IMG/VR virus record: IMGVR_UViG_3300032311_000420
Span: 1-20,349 of that record
From: a virus
DNA: 20,349 bases
Strand: one strand, 5' to 3'
Both the position numbers and the translations under genes were made by a program. This document shows positions 12,017 through 20,349 of the stretch, piece after piece; positions within the stretch are counted from its first letter, which is position 1; every line of letters begins with the position of its first letter. The notes beneath the pieces were generated by a model. The model was given only the letters and a program-made list of their open reading frames with translations, had not been told where the DNA came from and made no database searches.

Positions 12017-12673
12017 ATGGCAGCAAGACGTGACCGTTATGGACTTACGGCTAAAGAATCAAAGATTGTTTCTAAGAAAAGCAGACTTTTTGATTCTAAT
12101 ACACAAGGTATTGGGTTGCCACAAAAATCTAGTAAGGCAACAATTACAGGTAGAAAACCAGCAAAGCCTAAGCCAACTGCTGGTAAAGGAATAAATAAAA
12201 ATGTAATTACTACTGGTGGCAAGGTTGGGCGAGCAAAAGAAAACAAAATGCGCTCAAAAATGGGATTACCTAAACTTATTACTACTGGTAAAGCAAAGGC
12301 TGCTGCAAAGATTACTAAATCTGAAGATAGAGTTCGTCGCGCTTTGCCTCCTCTTGCTGGTTCTACTGGTAAAGGCAAGTTAACTCCAAGTGGCAAACTT
12401 GCAATACTTTATCCAGATGGAAAAACTATGAATGTTGGTAAAGGAAATAATCGCGGTAAAGTTAAAACTCCTGGTGTTGCTAAAAAAAGTTCACTACAAC
12501 GTGGTATTAATACTTTTGATAAAGAAATTACACAACGTGATCGTATTGACAAAAAAGAAACCAAAAAGAGCACAACGGTTAAACCTAAAACACTTAAGGT
12601 CCCAGTAAAGCCACGTGGTGGTATGGGCGGCGGCGGACTTTTCGGCGGCGGCGCAATTCGTAAGAGCAGATAA
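12017..12673 (+). CDS. Highly basic, Gly-rich disordered protein
   Basis: A 218-residue protein starting at ATG 12017 with AGGA eight bases upstream; a longer frame from 11987 would overlap the terminase end and lacks a site. It is rich in Lys, Gly, Thr and Pro throughout, has short recurring blocks such as ITTGGK and ITTGKA, and ends in GGMGGGGLFGGGAIRKSR. No folded domain is visible. The position between terminase and portal suggests a structural or DNA-condensing role; an internal virion protein or packaging accessory is possible. Runs of adenines encode the lysines. No family is recognised. Confidence 0.7.
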   Translation: MAARRDRYGLTAKESKIVSKKSRLFDSNTQGIGLPQKSSKATITGRKPAKPKPTAGKGINKNVITTGGKVGRAKENKMRSKMGLPKLITTGKAKAAAKITKSEDRVRRALPPLAGSTGKGKLTPSGKLAILYPDGKTMNVGKGNNRGKVKTPGVAKKSSLQRGINTFDKEITQRDRIDKKETKKSTTVKPKTLKVPVKPRGGMGGGGLFGGGAIRKSR

Positions 12674-12705
12674 ATTAATTTTAATAATCAATCGTTAGGA
12701 CAATA

Positions 12706-14454
12706 ATGTTAACAATTAAGCAGATTGCTGCGCGAGTAGAGTCGTTAAAAGACAGGTCGCGTGAGCGCGATAGCCGTCATGAAAACGTACTTGCTGTTCG
12801 CCAGGGTCACATTGCTAGCGTTTATCCAGATTTTTTTCCAGATGGTATTGATGCTAACGTAGTTGCTAACTTTATCGACATTGTTGCTCGTGACCTATCT
12901 GAGGTTATGGCTCCACTACCTGCTATCAATTGCTCTGCAATTAATCAAGCAGAAGATAAGCCACGTAAGTTTGCTGATCGCCGTACTCAGATTGCAGCAA
13001 ATTATTTTGTTAATTCAGATTTACAAGTACAGATGTATACTGGTGCTGACTGGTACATCACATTTGGTTTCGTCCCATTCATTGTAGAATTCGACGAAGA
13101 AGCAGGGCTGCCACGTATTCGCATAGAAAACCCAGTGGGGGCTTACCCAGAGTTTGACCGCTATGGACGTTGCATTGCCTTTGCTAAGAAATACCGCATG
13201 ACAATAGCCGAACTGGTTGCACAGTTCCCAGAACAGGAATCAGAGATTCTTGGCAATAAAGGCTATGACCAGAATATGAATGCAGATTTAACTGTTATTC
13301 GTTACTACGATAAAGAACAATCTGTTATTTACATTCCAGATCGCAACAATGCTTTGCTATCTGTAGCGGTAAACCCAGTCAAGAAGATGCTAGTCCACAT
13401 TGCACGTCGCCCATCTGTTGATGGACAAATGCGTGGACAGTTTGATGACGTACTTGGTATTCAGTTGCTTCGCAATCGTTTTGCATTACTTGCAATGGAA
13501 GCAGCAGAGAAGTCAGTCCAGTCACCTATCGTCTTGCCTAGTGATGTGCAGGAGTTTGAGTTTGGTGGCGATGGTGTCATCCGCACAAACAATCCTGCTG
13601 GTGTTCGCCGTGTAGAACTTCCTATTCCTGCAGGTGCATTTAGCCAGCAGCAAACCCTACAAGCAGAACTTCGTACTGGTACTCGTTATCCAGAATCACG
13701 TACTGGAAACGTTGATGCTTCTATTATTACGGGACAAGGTGTGCAAGCACTTATGGGTGGCTTTGATACGCAGATTAAATCTGCTCAGGCTATTTTTGCT
13801 TCTACACTTAAAGATGTTATTTCAACTTGTTTTGAAACTGATGAAGTAGTATTTGATTTTAAGAAAACAATTCGTGGAGTAGATGCAGGTGCACCATATG
13901 CACTTGAGTATCTTCCATCTAAGGACGTCAAGGGTGACTACTCTGCTGATGTTCGCTATGGCATGTTGGCTGGACTTAATCCAGCACAGGGCCTTATTTT
14001 TATGCTTCAGGCGTTGGGCGGCGATTTGATTTCCGTAGACTTGGCACAGCGAGAAATGCCATTCGGAATTAACGTGACACAAGAACAAGAGAAGATTGAA
14101 GTTGAAAAACTTCGTAAGGCTCTCATTGGTTCACTGCAAGCATATACACAAACAATTCCACAAATGGCAACTCAGGGTCAAGACCCGCTACCTATCATTC
14201 AAAAAATTGCTATGGCAATTAAGGGACGTAAGGCAGGTAAGCAGATTGAAGATGTTATTGAGGAAGTGTTTACACCAGAGAATCCTCCTGCTGGAACTCC
14301 AGTTGAGCAATCCGTCCCCTCTGCTCCTGGCGCTCCAGTAGGAGGCGCTCCTGGTCAGGCTGGTCCACCAGATTTACAAATGCTGCTTAGCCGTTTGAAT
14401 ACAAGCGGAGAGGCAACAGGTTCGGCCCAAGTAAGACAACAGAGAGTAATCTAA
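12706..14454 (+). CDS. Portal protein
   Basis: A 582-residue protein following the terminase, as the portal does in most tailed phages. It forms the dodecameric ring through which DNA is packaged and ejected. Supporting features are the length, the N-terminal helix-rich wing (RSRERDSRHENVLAVRQGH), the central beta region with FGFVPFIVEFDEEAGLPRI and NPVGAYPEFDRYGR, the long stem helix around residues 255-275 (LLRNRFALLAMEAAEKSV) and a Pro/Gly/Ala-rich C-terminal tail from about residue 525. I cannot assign it to a named portal subfamily by eye. AGGACAATA precedes the ATG. Function rests on fold-like features and synteny. Confidence 0.82.
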   Translation: MLTIKQIAARVESLKDRSRERDSRHENVLAVRQGHIASVYPDFFPDGIDANVVANFIDIVARDLSEVMAPLPAINCSAINQAEDKPRKFADRRTQIAANYFVNSDLQVQMYTGADWYITFGFVPFIVEFDEEAGLPRIRIENPVGAYPEFDRYGRCIAFAKKYRMTIAELVAQFPEQESEILGNKGYDQNMNADLTVIRYYDKEQSVIYIPDRNNALLSVAVNPVKKMLVHIARRPSVDGQMRGQFDDVLGIQLLRNRFALLAMEAAEKSVQSPIVLPSDVQEFEFGGDGVIRTNNPAGVRRVELPIPAGAFSQQQTLQAELRTGTRYPESRTGNVDASIITGQGVQALMGGFDTQIKSAQAIFASTLKDVISTCFETDEVVFDFKKTIRGVDAGAPYALEYLPSKDVKGDYSADVRYGMLAGLNPAQGLIFMLQALGGDLISVDLAQREMPFGINVTQEQEKIEVEKLRKALIGSLQAYTQTIPQMATQGQDPLPIIQKIAMAIKGRKAGKQIEDVIEEVFTPENPPAGTPVEQSVPSAPGAPVGGAPGQAGPPDLQMLLSRLNTSGEATGSAQVRQQRVI

Positions 14455-14465
14455 GGGGGTAAGTC

Positions 14466-14720
14466 ATGGCACCACGTAAGAAGCCAACAAATAGAACAAA
14501 AGTTAAAACAGTTCTATCTGATGATTATAGCCCGCTTGAAAAGTACTGCATTGCACTTAATGAATATTATAAGGCGCTACGTGTTGCAGGTTTTCCAGTT
14601 GATATTTCTATGAGCATGATTCAAGATAGAGACTCTTATCCTGAATGGTTGATCCCAGACCTACCAAATAAAATTAATCCATTGAAGTATGTTGACGATG
14701 ATGATGAGGATGAAGACTAA
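14466..14720 (+). CDS. Small acidic-tailed protein after the portal
   Basis: An 84-residue protein starting at ATG 14466 after AAGGGGGTAAGTC. A basic N-terminus (PRKKPTNRTKVK) leads to a helical core (PLEKYCIALNEYYKALRVAGFPVDISMSMI) and an aspartate/glutamate-only tail. The EYYKALRxAGF segment resembles short helical proteins next to portal genes in actinophages, but I can name no function; a portal or scaffold accessory is a reasonable inference. Its stop overlaps the next ATG by one base (TAATG). Confidence 0.72.
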   Translation: MAPRKKPTNRTKVKTVLSDDYSPLEKYCIALNEYYKALRVAGFPVDISMSMIQDRDSYPEWLIPDLPNKINPLKYVDDDDEDED

Positions 14721-15130
14721 TGGCACAACAAGGCGGATACCGCAAGCCAGAGAACCCAGCACCCGCATCAGGCCCAGGCGCTCTTTCTCAACGTACAGAT
14801 GGTGGTCCAGCGCAAGGCGCTAAGTATATGTCTGGTATGCCTTATGGCGAAAATACTATGGATCAGCAAACTGCAGCACCTATGGCTGGTAGAGCAGCAG
14901 TGCCTCCAACACCACAAATTTCTATGCCAACATCATTAATGGCTCCAACTGAGCGACCAAATGACCCCGTTACATCAGGCATTGATTTAGGCGCTGGTCC
15001 TAATAGTTCTGCACTTGGCCTACCTACAGAAGAGCCAACACTTGCTTCTACAATTCGCAGAATTGCACAGTACGACAACAGTGGTGATGCTGAACTTCTT
15101 TATGCGATTATATCTGAATATGGGTACTAA
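14720..15130 (+). CDS. Pro/Gly/Ala-rich structural-region protein
   Basis: A 136-residue protein with a long disordered N-terminal two-thirds rich in Pro, Gly, Ala, Gln and Met, and a short helical C-terminus (ASTIRRIAQYDNSGDAELLYAIISEYGY). The C-terminal helix could dock on a virion partner while the rest acts as a linker. No enzymatic motif is visible. TAATG overlaps join it to both neighbours, so it is expressed in fixed ratio with the 84-residue protein and the giant protein. No family is recognised. Confidence 0.7.
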   Translation: MAQQGGYRKPENPAPASGPGALSQRTDGGPAQGAKYMSGMPYGENTMDQQTAAPMAGRAAVPPTPQISMPTSLMAPTERPNDPVTSGIDLGAGPNSSALGLPTEEPTLASTIRRIAQYDNSGDAELLYAIISEYGY

Positions 15131-18100
15131 TGGCTCGCATAATCAATCCCGTCGTAGGCGAGTTAAATCCTAACATTTATACTGCTGCACAATCTGCAGG
15201 TCTTAGCCCACAAGAGGCTACAGTTATTGAACAGTTTTCTTTTACTGTAAAGAATGCTAAGCGTCTACGTAATATGGATGCTAAGCAGGCTAAGCAGCAA
15301 TTTGAAGCACTAGATGATGATGCAAAAAATCTTATTCGTGCTATGTACCCAGATGCTGAGTTTGCAAAAGAAGAACAGTCTTTGCTAAAGAAAACTCTTT
15401 CTGTCGGTTCAACAATTGCCAAGGGATTTTCTTCTCCAATTGTTTTGACCTTTCAGGTTGCTGGTGAATACGGCAAAGCAATTAACACACCATACTCTGC
15501 TATTCGACAGATTAATCAGGGTGCTAATCCGTTTTCATTAAAAACATGGACAACAGCCTATGCTGGTAAGCAACTCTACGATAAGGGTGCTGTAGGCCGT
15601 CTTCAAGAAAAGTATGGTCAAGAAAAGGTTTTGCTTGCTCAAGGTTTGCTTGCTGGCAAGACTCCTGGCGAAGTTGTTGAAGAATATGGCAAAGTTGATG
15701 CAAAAATTATTGAAGCAATCGCAACAGCATTTGATGAGCCAAAGAAATTTAATTTAGTTTTAGAAGATGTTAAATATGCACAAACATCACCAGGTCGTGA
15801 CCTTGCTCGTAGTGCACTAGAAGCAAAGTATGACCCAGCATATAAGACTAACCCAATTCTTAAAATGTTTACTGGTGATTTAGCAGACCGTAAAGTTTTT
15901 GAAAAGTGGCAGAAAACTACTAAAAAAACTACTGGTTGGCTAGATGCTATTTATCAGTTGGCTGTAGACCCGCTTTCGTATGTTACTTTTGGTACAAGCA
16001 AGGTTGTTGGCAAAGGTGCACAGTACGCAGATATTATTACAAGAGAAGCAAAAGATGGCAACTATGTTGGAGGCATTAAGCAAGTTTTTGCTAAGCCAGA
16101 TGTGCGAGAACTATGGGATGGCGAACTAGGTAAACTTATTAAAAAGTTTGCAGAAGCACCTAATAATGCTGAGAAGTCACTTACTTATCGTGAGATTGCA
16201 CAGAACTATCCAGGTTTTAGCAACTTTGAAACCATAGATATACTAGCAAGAAATAAAGCATTTGATGCCGTTGGTGCAGAAAGATTCTTTTCTGATGTCG
16301 ATAATGGTAATATGCTTCTTAGGGGTCGCGTAGATGGTGTTACATTTCTTCGTAATGGTGTAGCAACTGCTCGCAACCAACGCCACATTAGTGGTGGTAT
16401 GGCTGCTGCAGCAGATGCGATTTTTAATCCAAGTGTTGTTTCAAAATCTACTCTTGACAAAATTGACGCACTACAGGCAAAAGGCTCAGAGGCTGCTGAT
16501 ATTCTTAGAACAGTCGGCGATGATATTGATAAGGGCGTAAACGTAACTGGTATTCAACGGTTTACAGATATTGATGCTGACATAAAAAAGGCCCGTCGTA
16601 TTGCAGAAGTAACTGGACGCATGATGTCTCGTAACCCTGCTGGCTCTAGAATTTTGTTTGGTGAAGATTCTATTAAGACAGCCGAAACTTTCCGACTAGT
16701 TGCACGTCAGGCATTTAGCCGTGATGTGGCAGACTATGTAACATTTGAATTCTTGCAAGCATCAACTAACGACCAAGTTGTTATGTTGCGTAATCTATAT
16801 GCAACTATTATGCACCGATATGGTCTACATGGCACACCAGAAGGCCGTGCCTTTATGGATGAAATTCTAAACAAGACATTTAATAACCAGTCTGGTATGA
16901 CAGCCGTTGCCAGAACAGAAGTTCCTACAGAGTTTTTAGATGATGTAAGCGAACACGTACTTCGTATTGAAAACGATGTACCATTTTTGCAGGCACGTGG
17001 TGCTATTCAGCCTAGCCAGTTGGCAGAAGGTGTAGCAGTTCTTCCTTACGAAGAAATTATTCAGGTTGCTGCAATGACAAGACGCAAGAATTCCATTCCT
17101 GCGCTATTTGATGGTGCCACTCGTAACAAATATATTAGCGAGTTTGTAAACTTTTGGACAATCTACACACTCTTCCCACGTCTAGGTATTCGTTCTGCTA
17201 TTGATGAAACCTTTATGTATGCTCTTAGTGCTCCAGCACAAGACCTACTTAACTTTGCTCGACCATCTATTCGCAAAGAAAGAGCAGTTCTTACTGCATT
17301 AACTGGTTCTAAGGCAGCAGTTGGACCAATTAAGCGTGCCCTTAATAAAGCATTTCGTAAAGGTGGAGCAGAAGAACGTTTATCTATAGAAGAACGTATT
17401 CGTATTCCACAGGAGATTGCCGATAAGTTTGGTGTTCCAGTAGAAGAAGTTACGAACATGATGATTCGTGAAGAAACTGTAAGCCGAGTCTTTGCTATGT
17501 ATGGTGTAGATGATGCAGTCGGTAACTTTAAATGGCTTAAAGAAGCATTTGTTTATCACCCAGATACTTTAAACTCTATGGCATCATCTATGGGTGCTCG
17601 TTCATCTCTTTCTGGACGTATTGATAAAGAAATTATTGATGCTGTTTTTACAGAAAGTACTTTATCGCAAGCACTTGCAGATGTTTCCGTTAAGGTTGGA
17701 CGCAAGTTTCGCCCATTGCCAGCAGAACAACTACGTCGAGTAAACGACAAGTATCTAACACTTGCACACTTTGACCAGTTCTTCCGTAGATTTGTTGCTA
17801 ACTCACGAACAATAGCACCTGGGGTTGTAGTAGACCCAGTAACAGCATTCTTCCGCAATAATGGTCTACGCACCTCACAAGATTTTGCAATTGCTCGTAC
17901 TGAAATGTTAGAAATTATTGGCATTAAGTATGACTATCAAATTCGTCAGTTCTTTATTGACCCAAAGCGTGCCGATGATGTTAAGAAATTCCTTAATGAG
18001 TTTGGTGATACCACTGGTTTCCGCCAACGTGGAATTGCAGATGCAGATATTGCACGAATCCACGTTGAAACAATGCTACTAGACATGCGTACTGCATTTC

Positions 18101-20265
18101 ATGGTGGTCCTAAGTCTTTTAACGAAGAACTATTTAACCTTGTTGCTGCAAAGCATAATGCTTTGGTTAAGTATGAAATGGAATCTGGTGCTAAAGTTGC
18201 TGGTAAATGGCCTAAGTCAAGTGGCAATATTTCATTTGAAGAATTTGAAAAGGCTACAGTGGGCAAACGTCTACAGGGTGACATTAATACAGCCATTGAG
18301 TTTACTGAATTAATTCCAAAGCGCGAATTAGAAAGCCTTTGGGCACGACATGGCAACTTTCTTATGGAGCAGATGGACCGCCAGGTAACTGGTATCTTCC
18401 GTCAGCCAGCGGTTATATCTACATATACACGTTTACGTGAAGGATACACTGGGTTTCAGGCTGAGGCTGTTCGTGCAACAAAAAAGTCTCTTCTTGAAGA
18501 AAACAAGAATATGACAGAAGAAGTTGCACAGCGTATTGCAGAAGAAACAGCATCTAAGCGATATACAGAAATTGCTATGAATGAGGCTGTTGATTCGGTT
18601 CTTAAGTATGTAGATAACCCAGCAATTCGTTCTAACTTTGCTGTATCTACTAGAACAGTTGCGCGTTTTTATCGTGCTACAGAAGACTTCTGGCGACGCT
18701 ATTATCGTCTTATGCGTGAAAAGCCGCTACAGGTTATCTATCGTATGCGTTTAGCACATCAAGGATTATCTGCTCGTGGTGAAATTTACTATGATGATGA
18801 CAACGAGCCATATGTAATTCTACCTACAGATACCATTATTAACACAGCAGTTGAACCAGTAATGCGTAAACTAACTGGTGGTGCATTTAAGGTTCCACAG
18901 TTTAATGATGTTACTCTTAAACTACGTTTGGTTAACCCATCGTTTTCTCCAGATGCTGGCGCATTTAGCCTTAGCGGACCAGTTGCAGCCCTATCCTTTA
19001 TTGGTTTTAGGTCACTGCTTGGCTATGCTCCAGGGCCTTTAGATGCCCCTGCTGAGTACATTGCAGATGAACTAGATACCTATGCACTAGGTTATCTTGG
19101 AGATAACATTACAGTTCAACGTGCTGTTTGGCCACTGTTTTTGCAGAATGTTCGAGATATATTGCCACGTCAAGAAATGACGCGTCAAGAAGTAACGGCT
19201 GCATTTCAGGCTATTGCATACATCCAGGCATTTGGCTCACCAGATATTCAGTTACCTGATAATGCAACTGATGAGCAGAAGGCTGAATTCATCAAGACCA
19301 TTAAGATTGCAGCACATAACGTAATTGCAGCCCGTGCTTTGCTTGGTATGATTTCACCAATCTCACCAACACTGCGTGAATCTAAGGGTGTGCCAAGTTA
19401 TATCAAGGCAACTGGCATTACAAGTATGCGTGCTGAGTTCTTTGATATTCTTGCTGGTATTGAAAAGACTGAATCTGATGAAGTCTTTGACCCATATGAA
19501 CTAGCAGTAGCCATGTTTGTGGGTAAGAACCCACGTAAGATTATCTACACAGTATCTCGTAGCGAGAAGAACACTAAGGTTCTTATTGATAAGACAGATG
19601 CTGTAAAGAAGTGGTCTTTGTTTAACAAGAAGGCTATTGATACCTATGGTGAAGCAGCCTATATTTTTGCTCCACAAATTGGAGATTACACAGCAGATGC
19701 CTACAATTGGCTAGAGGCTAATCAGTTTATTCAAAGCCCAAGTCTTGAAAAGTATCTAGATGATGTTCAGATTTCTAGGGCTAAGCAGCAGTACTTTGAT
19801 ATTGAAAGACAAGAACGCGAACTTCTTGCAAATGAAGCCAGCATTCCAGCCCGTCGAACAATTATTAATCGTGCAACCGCTGCTAGACAACAAATTAAAA
19901 ATGCTAATCCATTACTTAATTTAGCACTTCAAACAGGTGGCTTTGAAATAGCAACAGAAGAAAAACTATTTAGTTCTGTAGAGCAAATGCTTTTAAATTC
20001 AGATGCACCTATTCAAACTGCTACTAGAAAAAGAATGGTAACTGCTGCAAAATTAATTCGCGAATACATGTCTTTTTCTAATGACCCAGAGATGAGACTT
20101 ATCTGGAACTTTACAGATGCTAAGCGTTCTAAGCGTGAAGCAATTGAACAGGTTCTTGAAACTTTAGTACAGGTAGACCCAGCAGTTCGTGAAGCGAATA
20201 GGGCTATCTTCTCATCAATCCTTAAATTCTACTCACGTGATACATACACAATCGGAGGCAACTAA
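15130..20265 (+). CDS. Giant 1711-residue probable virion protein
   Basis: The longest gene in the window. Its start shares one base with the previous stop. The protein is mainly alpha-helical and charged. Hydrophobic patches include LFPRLGIRSAIDETFMYAL (residues about 683-701) and VAALSFIGFRSLLGYAPG (about 1285-1302). No Walker, HExxH, lysozyme or polymerase motif is evident by eye. Placed after the portal, it may be a minor head protein or a DNA-ejection/internal virion protein. The motif around PRLGIRSAIDE is reminiscent of large actinophage head-region proteins where a R-P-x-Y/W-x-x-R-N segment occurs, but this is weak. Length is compatible with ejection proteins such as T7 gp16. Confidence in the gene is very high; function is not settled. 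Confidence 0.85.
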   Translation: MARIINPVVGELNPNIYTAAQSAGLSPQEATVIEQFSFTVKNAKRLRNMDAKQAKQQFEALDDDAKNLIRAMYPDAEFAKEEQSLLKKTLSVGSTIAKGFSSPIVLTFQVAGEYGKAINTPYSAIRQINQGANPFSLKTWTTAYAGKQLYDKGAVGRLQEKYGQEKVLLAQGLLAGKTPGEVVEEYGKVDAKIIEAIATAFDEPKKFNLVLEDVKYAQTSPGRDLARSALEAKYDPAYKTNPILKMFTGDLADRKVFEKWQKTTKKTTGWLDAIYQLAVDPLSYVTFGTSKVVGKGAQYADIITREAKDGNYVGGIKQVFAKPDVRELWDGELGKLIKKFAEAPNNAEKSLTYREIAQNYPGFSNFETIDILARNKAFDAVGAERFFSDVDNGNMLLRGRVDGVTFLRNGVATARNQRHISGGMAAAADAIFNPSVVSKSTLDKIDALQAKGSEAADILRTVGDDIDKGVNVTGIQRFTDIDADIKKARRIAEVTGRMMSRNPAGSRILFGEDSIKTAETFRLVARQAFSRDVADYVTFEFLQASTNDQVVMLRNLYATIMHRYGLHGTPEGRAFMDEILNKTFNNQSGMTAVARTEVPTEFLDDVSEHVLRIENDVPFLQARGAIQPSQLAEGVAVLPYEEIIQVAAMTRRKNSIPALFDGATRNKYISEFVNFWTIYTLFPRLGIRSAIDETFMYALSAPAQDLLNFARPSIRKERAVLTALTGSKAAVGPIKRALNKAFRKGGAEERLSIEERIRIPQEIADKFGVPVEEVTNMMIREETVSRVFAMYGVDDAVGNFKWLKEAFVYHPDTLNSMASSMGARSSLSGRIDKEIIDAVFTESTLSQALADVSVKVGRKFRPLPAEQLRRVNDKYLTLAHFDQFFRRFVANSRTIAPGVVVDPVTAFFRNNGLRTSQDFAIARTEMLEIIGIKYDYQIRQFFIDPKRADDVKKFLNEFGDTTGFRQRGIADADIARIHVETMLLDMRTAFHGGPKSFNEELFNLVAAKHNALVKYEMESGAKVAGKWPKSSGNISFEEFEKATVGKRLQGDINTAIEFTELIPKRELESLWARHGNFLMEQMDRQVTGIFRQPAVISTYTRLREGYTGFQAEAVRATKKSLLEENKNMTEEVAQRIAEETASKRYTEIAMNEAVDSVLKYVDNPAIRSNFAVSTRTVARFYRATEDFWRRYYRLMREKPLQVIYRMRLAHQGLSARGEIYYDDDNEPYVILPTDTIINTAVEPVMRKLTGGAFKVPQFNDVTLKLRLVNPSFSPDAGAFSLSGPVAALSFIGFRSLLGYAPGPLDAPAEYIADELDTYALGYLGDNITVQRAVWPLFLQNVRDILPRQEMTRQEVTAAFQAIAYIQAFGSPDIQLPDNATDEQKAEFIKTIKIAAHNVIAARALLGMISPISPTLRESKGVPSYIKATGITSMRAEFFDILAGIEKTESDEVFDPYELAVAMFVGKNPRKIIYTVSRSEKNTKVLIDKTDAVKKWSLFNKKAIDTYGEAAYIFAPQIGDYTADAYNWLEANQFIQSPSLEKYLDDVQISRAKQQYFDIERQERELLANEASIPARRTIINRATAARQQIKNANPLLNLALQTGGFEIATEEKLFSSVEQMLLNSDAPIQTATRKRMVTAAKLIREYMSFSNDPEMRLIWNFTDAKRSKREAIEQVLETLVQVDPAVREANRAIFSSILKFYSRDTYTIGGN

Positions 20266-20349
20266 TGGCTGACAATACACAGACGTTAAAGGATATGGCC
20301 GAAGATTTTGGTGGAGCCAATGCAAGGTATAAAGTTACTCAGGCTGGTA
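20265..20349 (+). CDS. Start of next structural-region gene, cut by window edge
   Basis: ATG at 20265 shares a base with the stop of the giant gene (TAATG), with GGAGGCA eight bases before it. The 28 visible codons begin MADNTQTLKDMAEDFGG and look like a soluble helical N-terminus. Too little is visible to assign a function. Confidence 0.65.
   Translation, partial: MADNTQTLKDMAEDFGGANARYKVTQAG

Noticed and set aside
15130-20265. Virion RNA polymerase of the N4 type
   Set aside because: Size and helix content invited the idea, but I could not identify the single-subunit polymerase motifs by eye. A profile search would be needed to revive it.

Overview
The window is a segment of a tailed double-stranded DNA phage genome. 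Two gene arms diverge from a gene-poor centre at about 9591-10121. The host is probably an actinobacterium: the left arm carries a DUF4192-like protein, a phage-type winged-helix/Cys protein, a TIGR03299/DUF932-like protein and a 90-residue protein, all of a kind I associate with actinobacteriophages. Base composition is modest (sampled rows mostly 38-43% GC), which would suit low-GC aquatic actinobacteria rather than high-GC soil hosts. The host assignment is inference. I saw no integrase, no tRNA gene, no CRISPR array and no insertion sequence.

Left arm (1-9590, all minus strand, read from 9590 down to 1). It starts with a DUF4326-like protein, two Cys-rich proteins and an OB-fold/SSB-like protein. 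Next come a small membrane protein, a 34-residue zinc ribbon, two small phage proteins, a 45-residue Cys protein and a membrane-anchored lytic transglycosylase. After these are a DUF4192-like protein, a protein beginning MGLDMYL, a DUF932-like protein, an acidic protein and a winged-helix protein. A likely internal promoter at about 3692-3700 then leads into a replication/recombination block: Cas4/RecB-like nuclease, zinc-motif protein, DnaB/RecA-type ATPase, a 46-residue protein, a Holliday-junction-resolvase-like nuclease, and a primase split into overlapping zinc-finger and TOPRIM frames. A last gene is cut by the window edge. Genes overlap by 1-4 bases at many junctions (TAATG, ATGA), so translation is probably coupled.

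Centre (9591-10121). There is no certain gene. It holds a nested dyad, a candidate 32-codon ORF running straight into a strong terminator-like hairpin, promoter-like elements, and five copies of the hexamer AGACTG/CAGTCT.

Right arm (10122-20349, plus strand). This is the packaging and structural module: large terminase with a small-terminase-like N-terminal helix-turn-helix, a very basic Gly-rich protein, the portal, two small proteins, a 1711-residue probable virion protein, and the start of one more gene.

Points of most interest are the split primase, the possible TerS-TerL fusion with a composition break inside the gene, the candidate mini-transcription unit in the divergent region, and the giant protein downstream of the portal.
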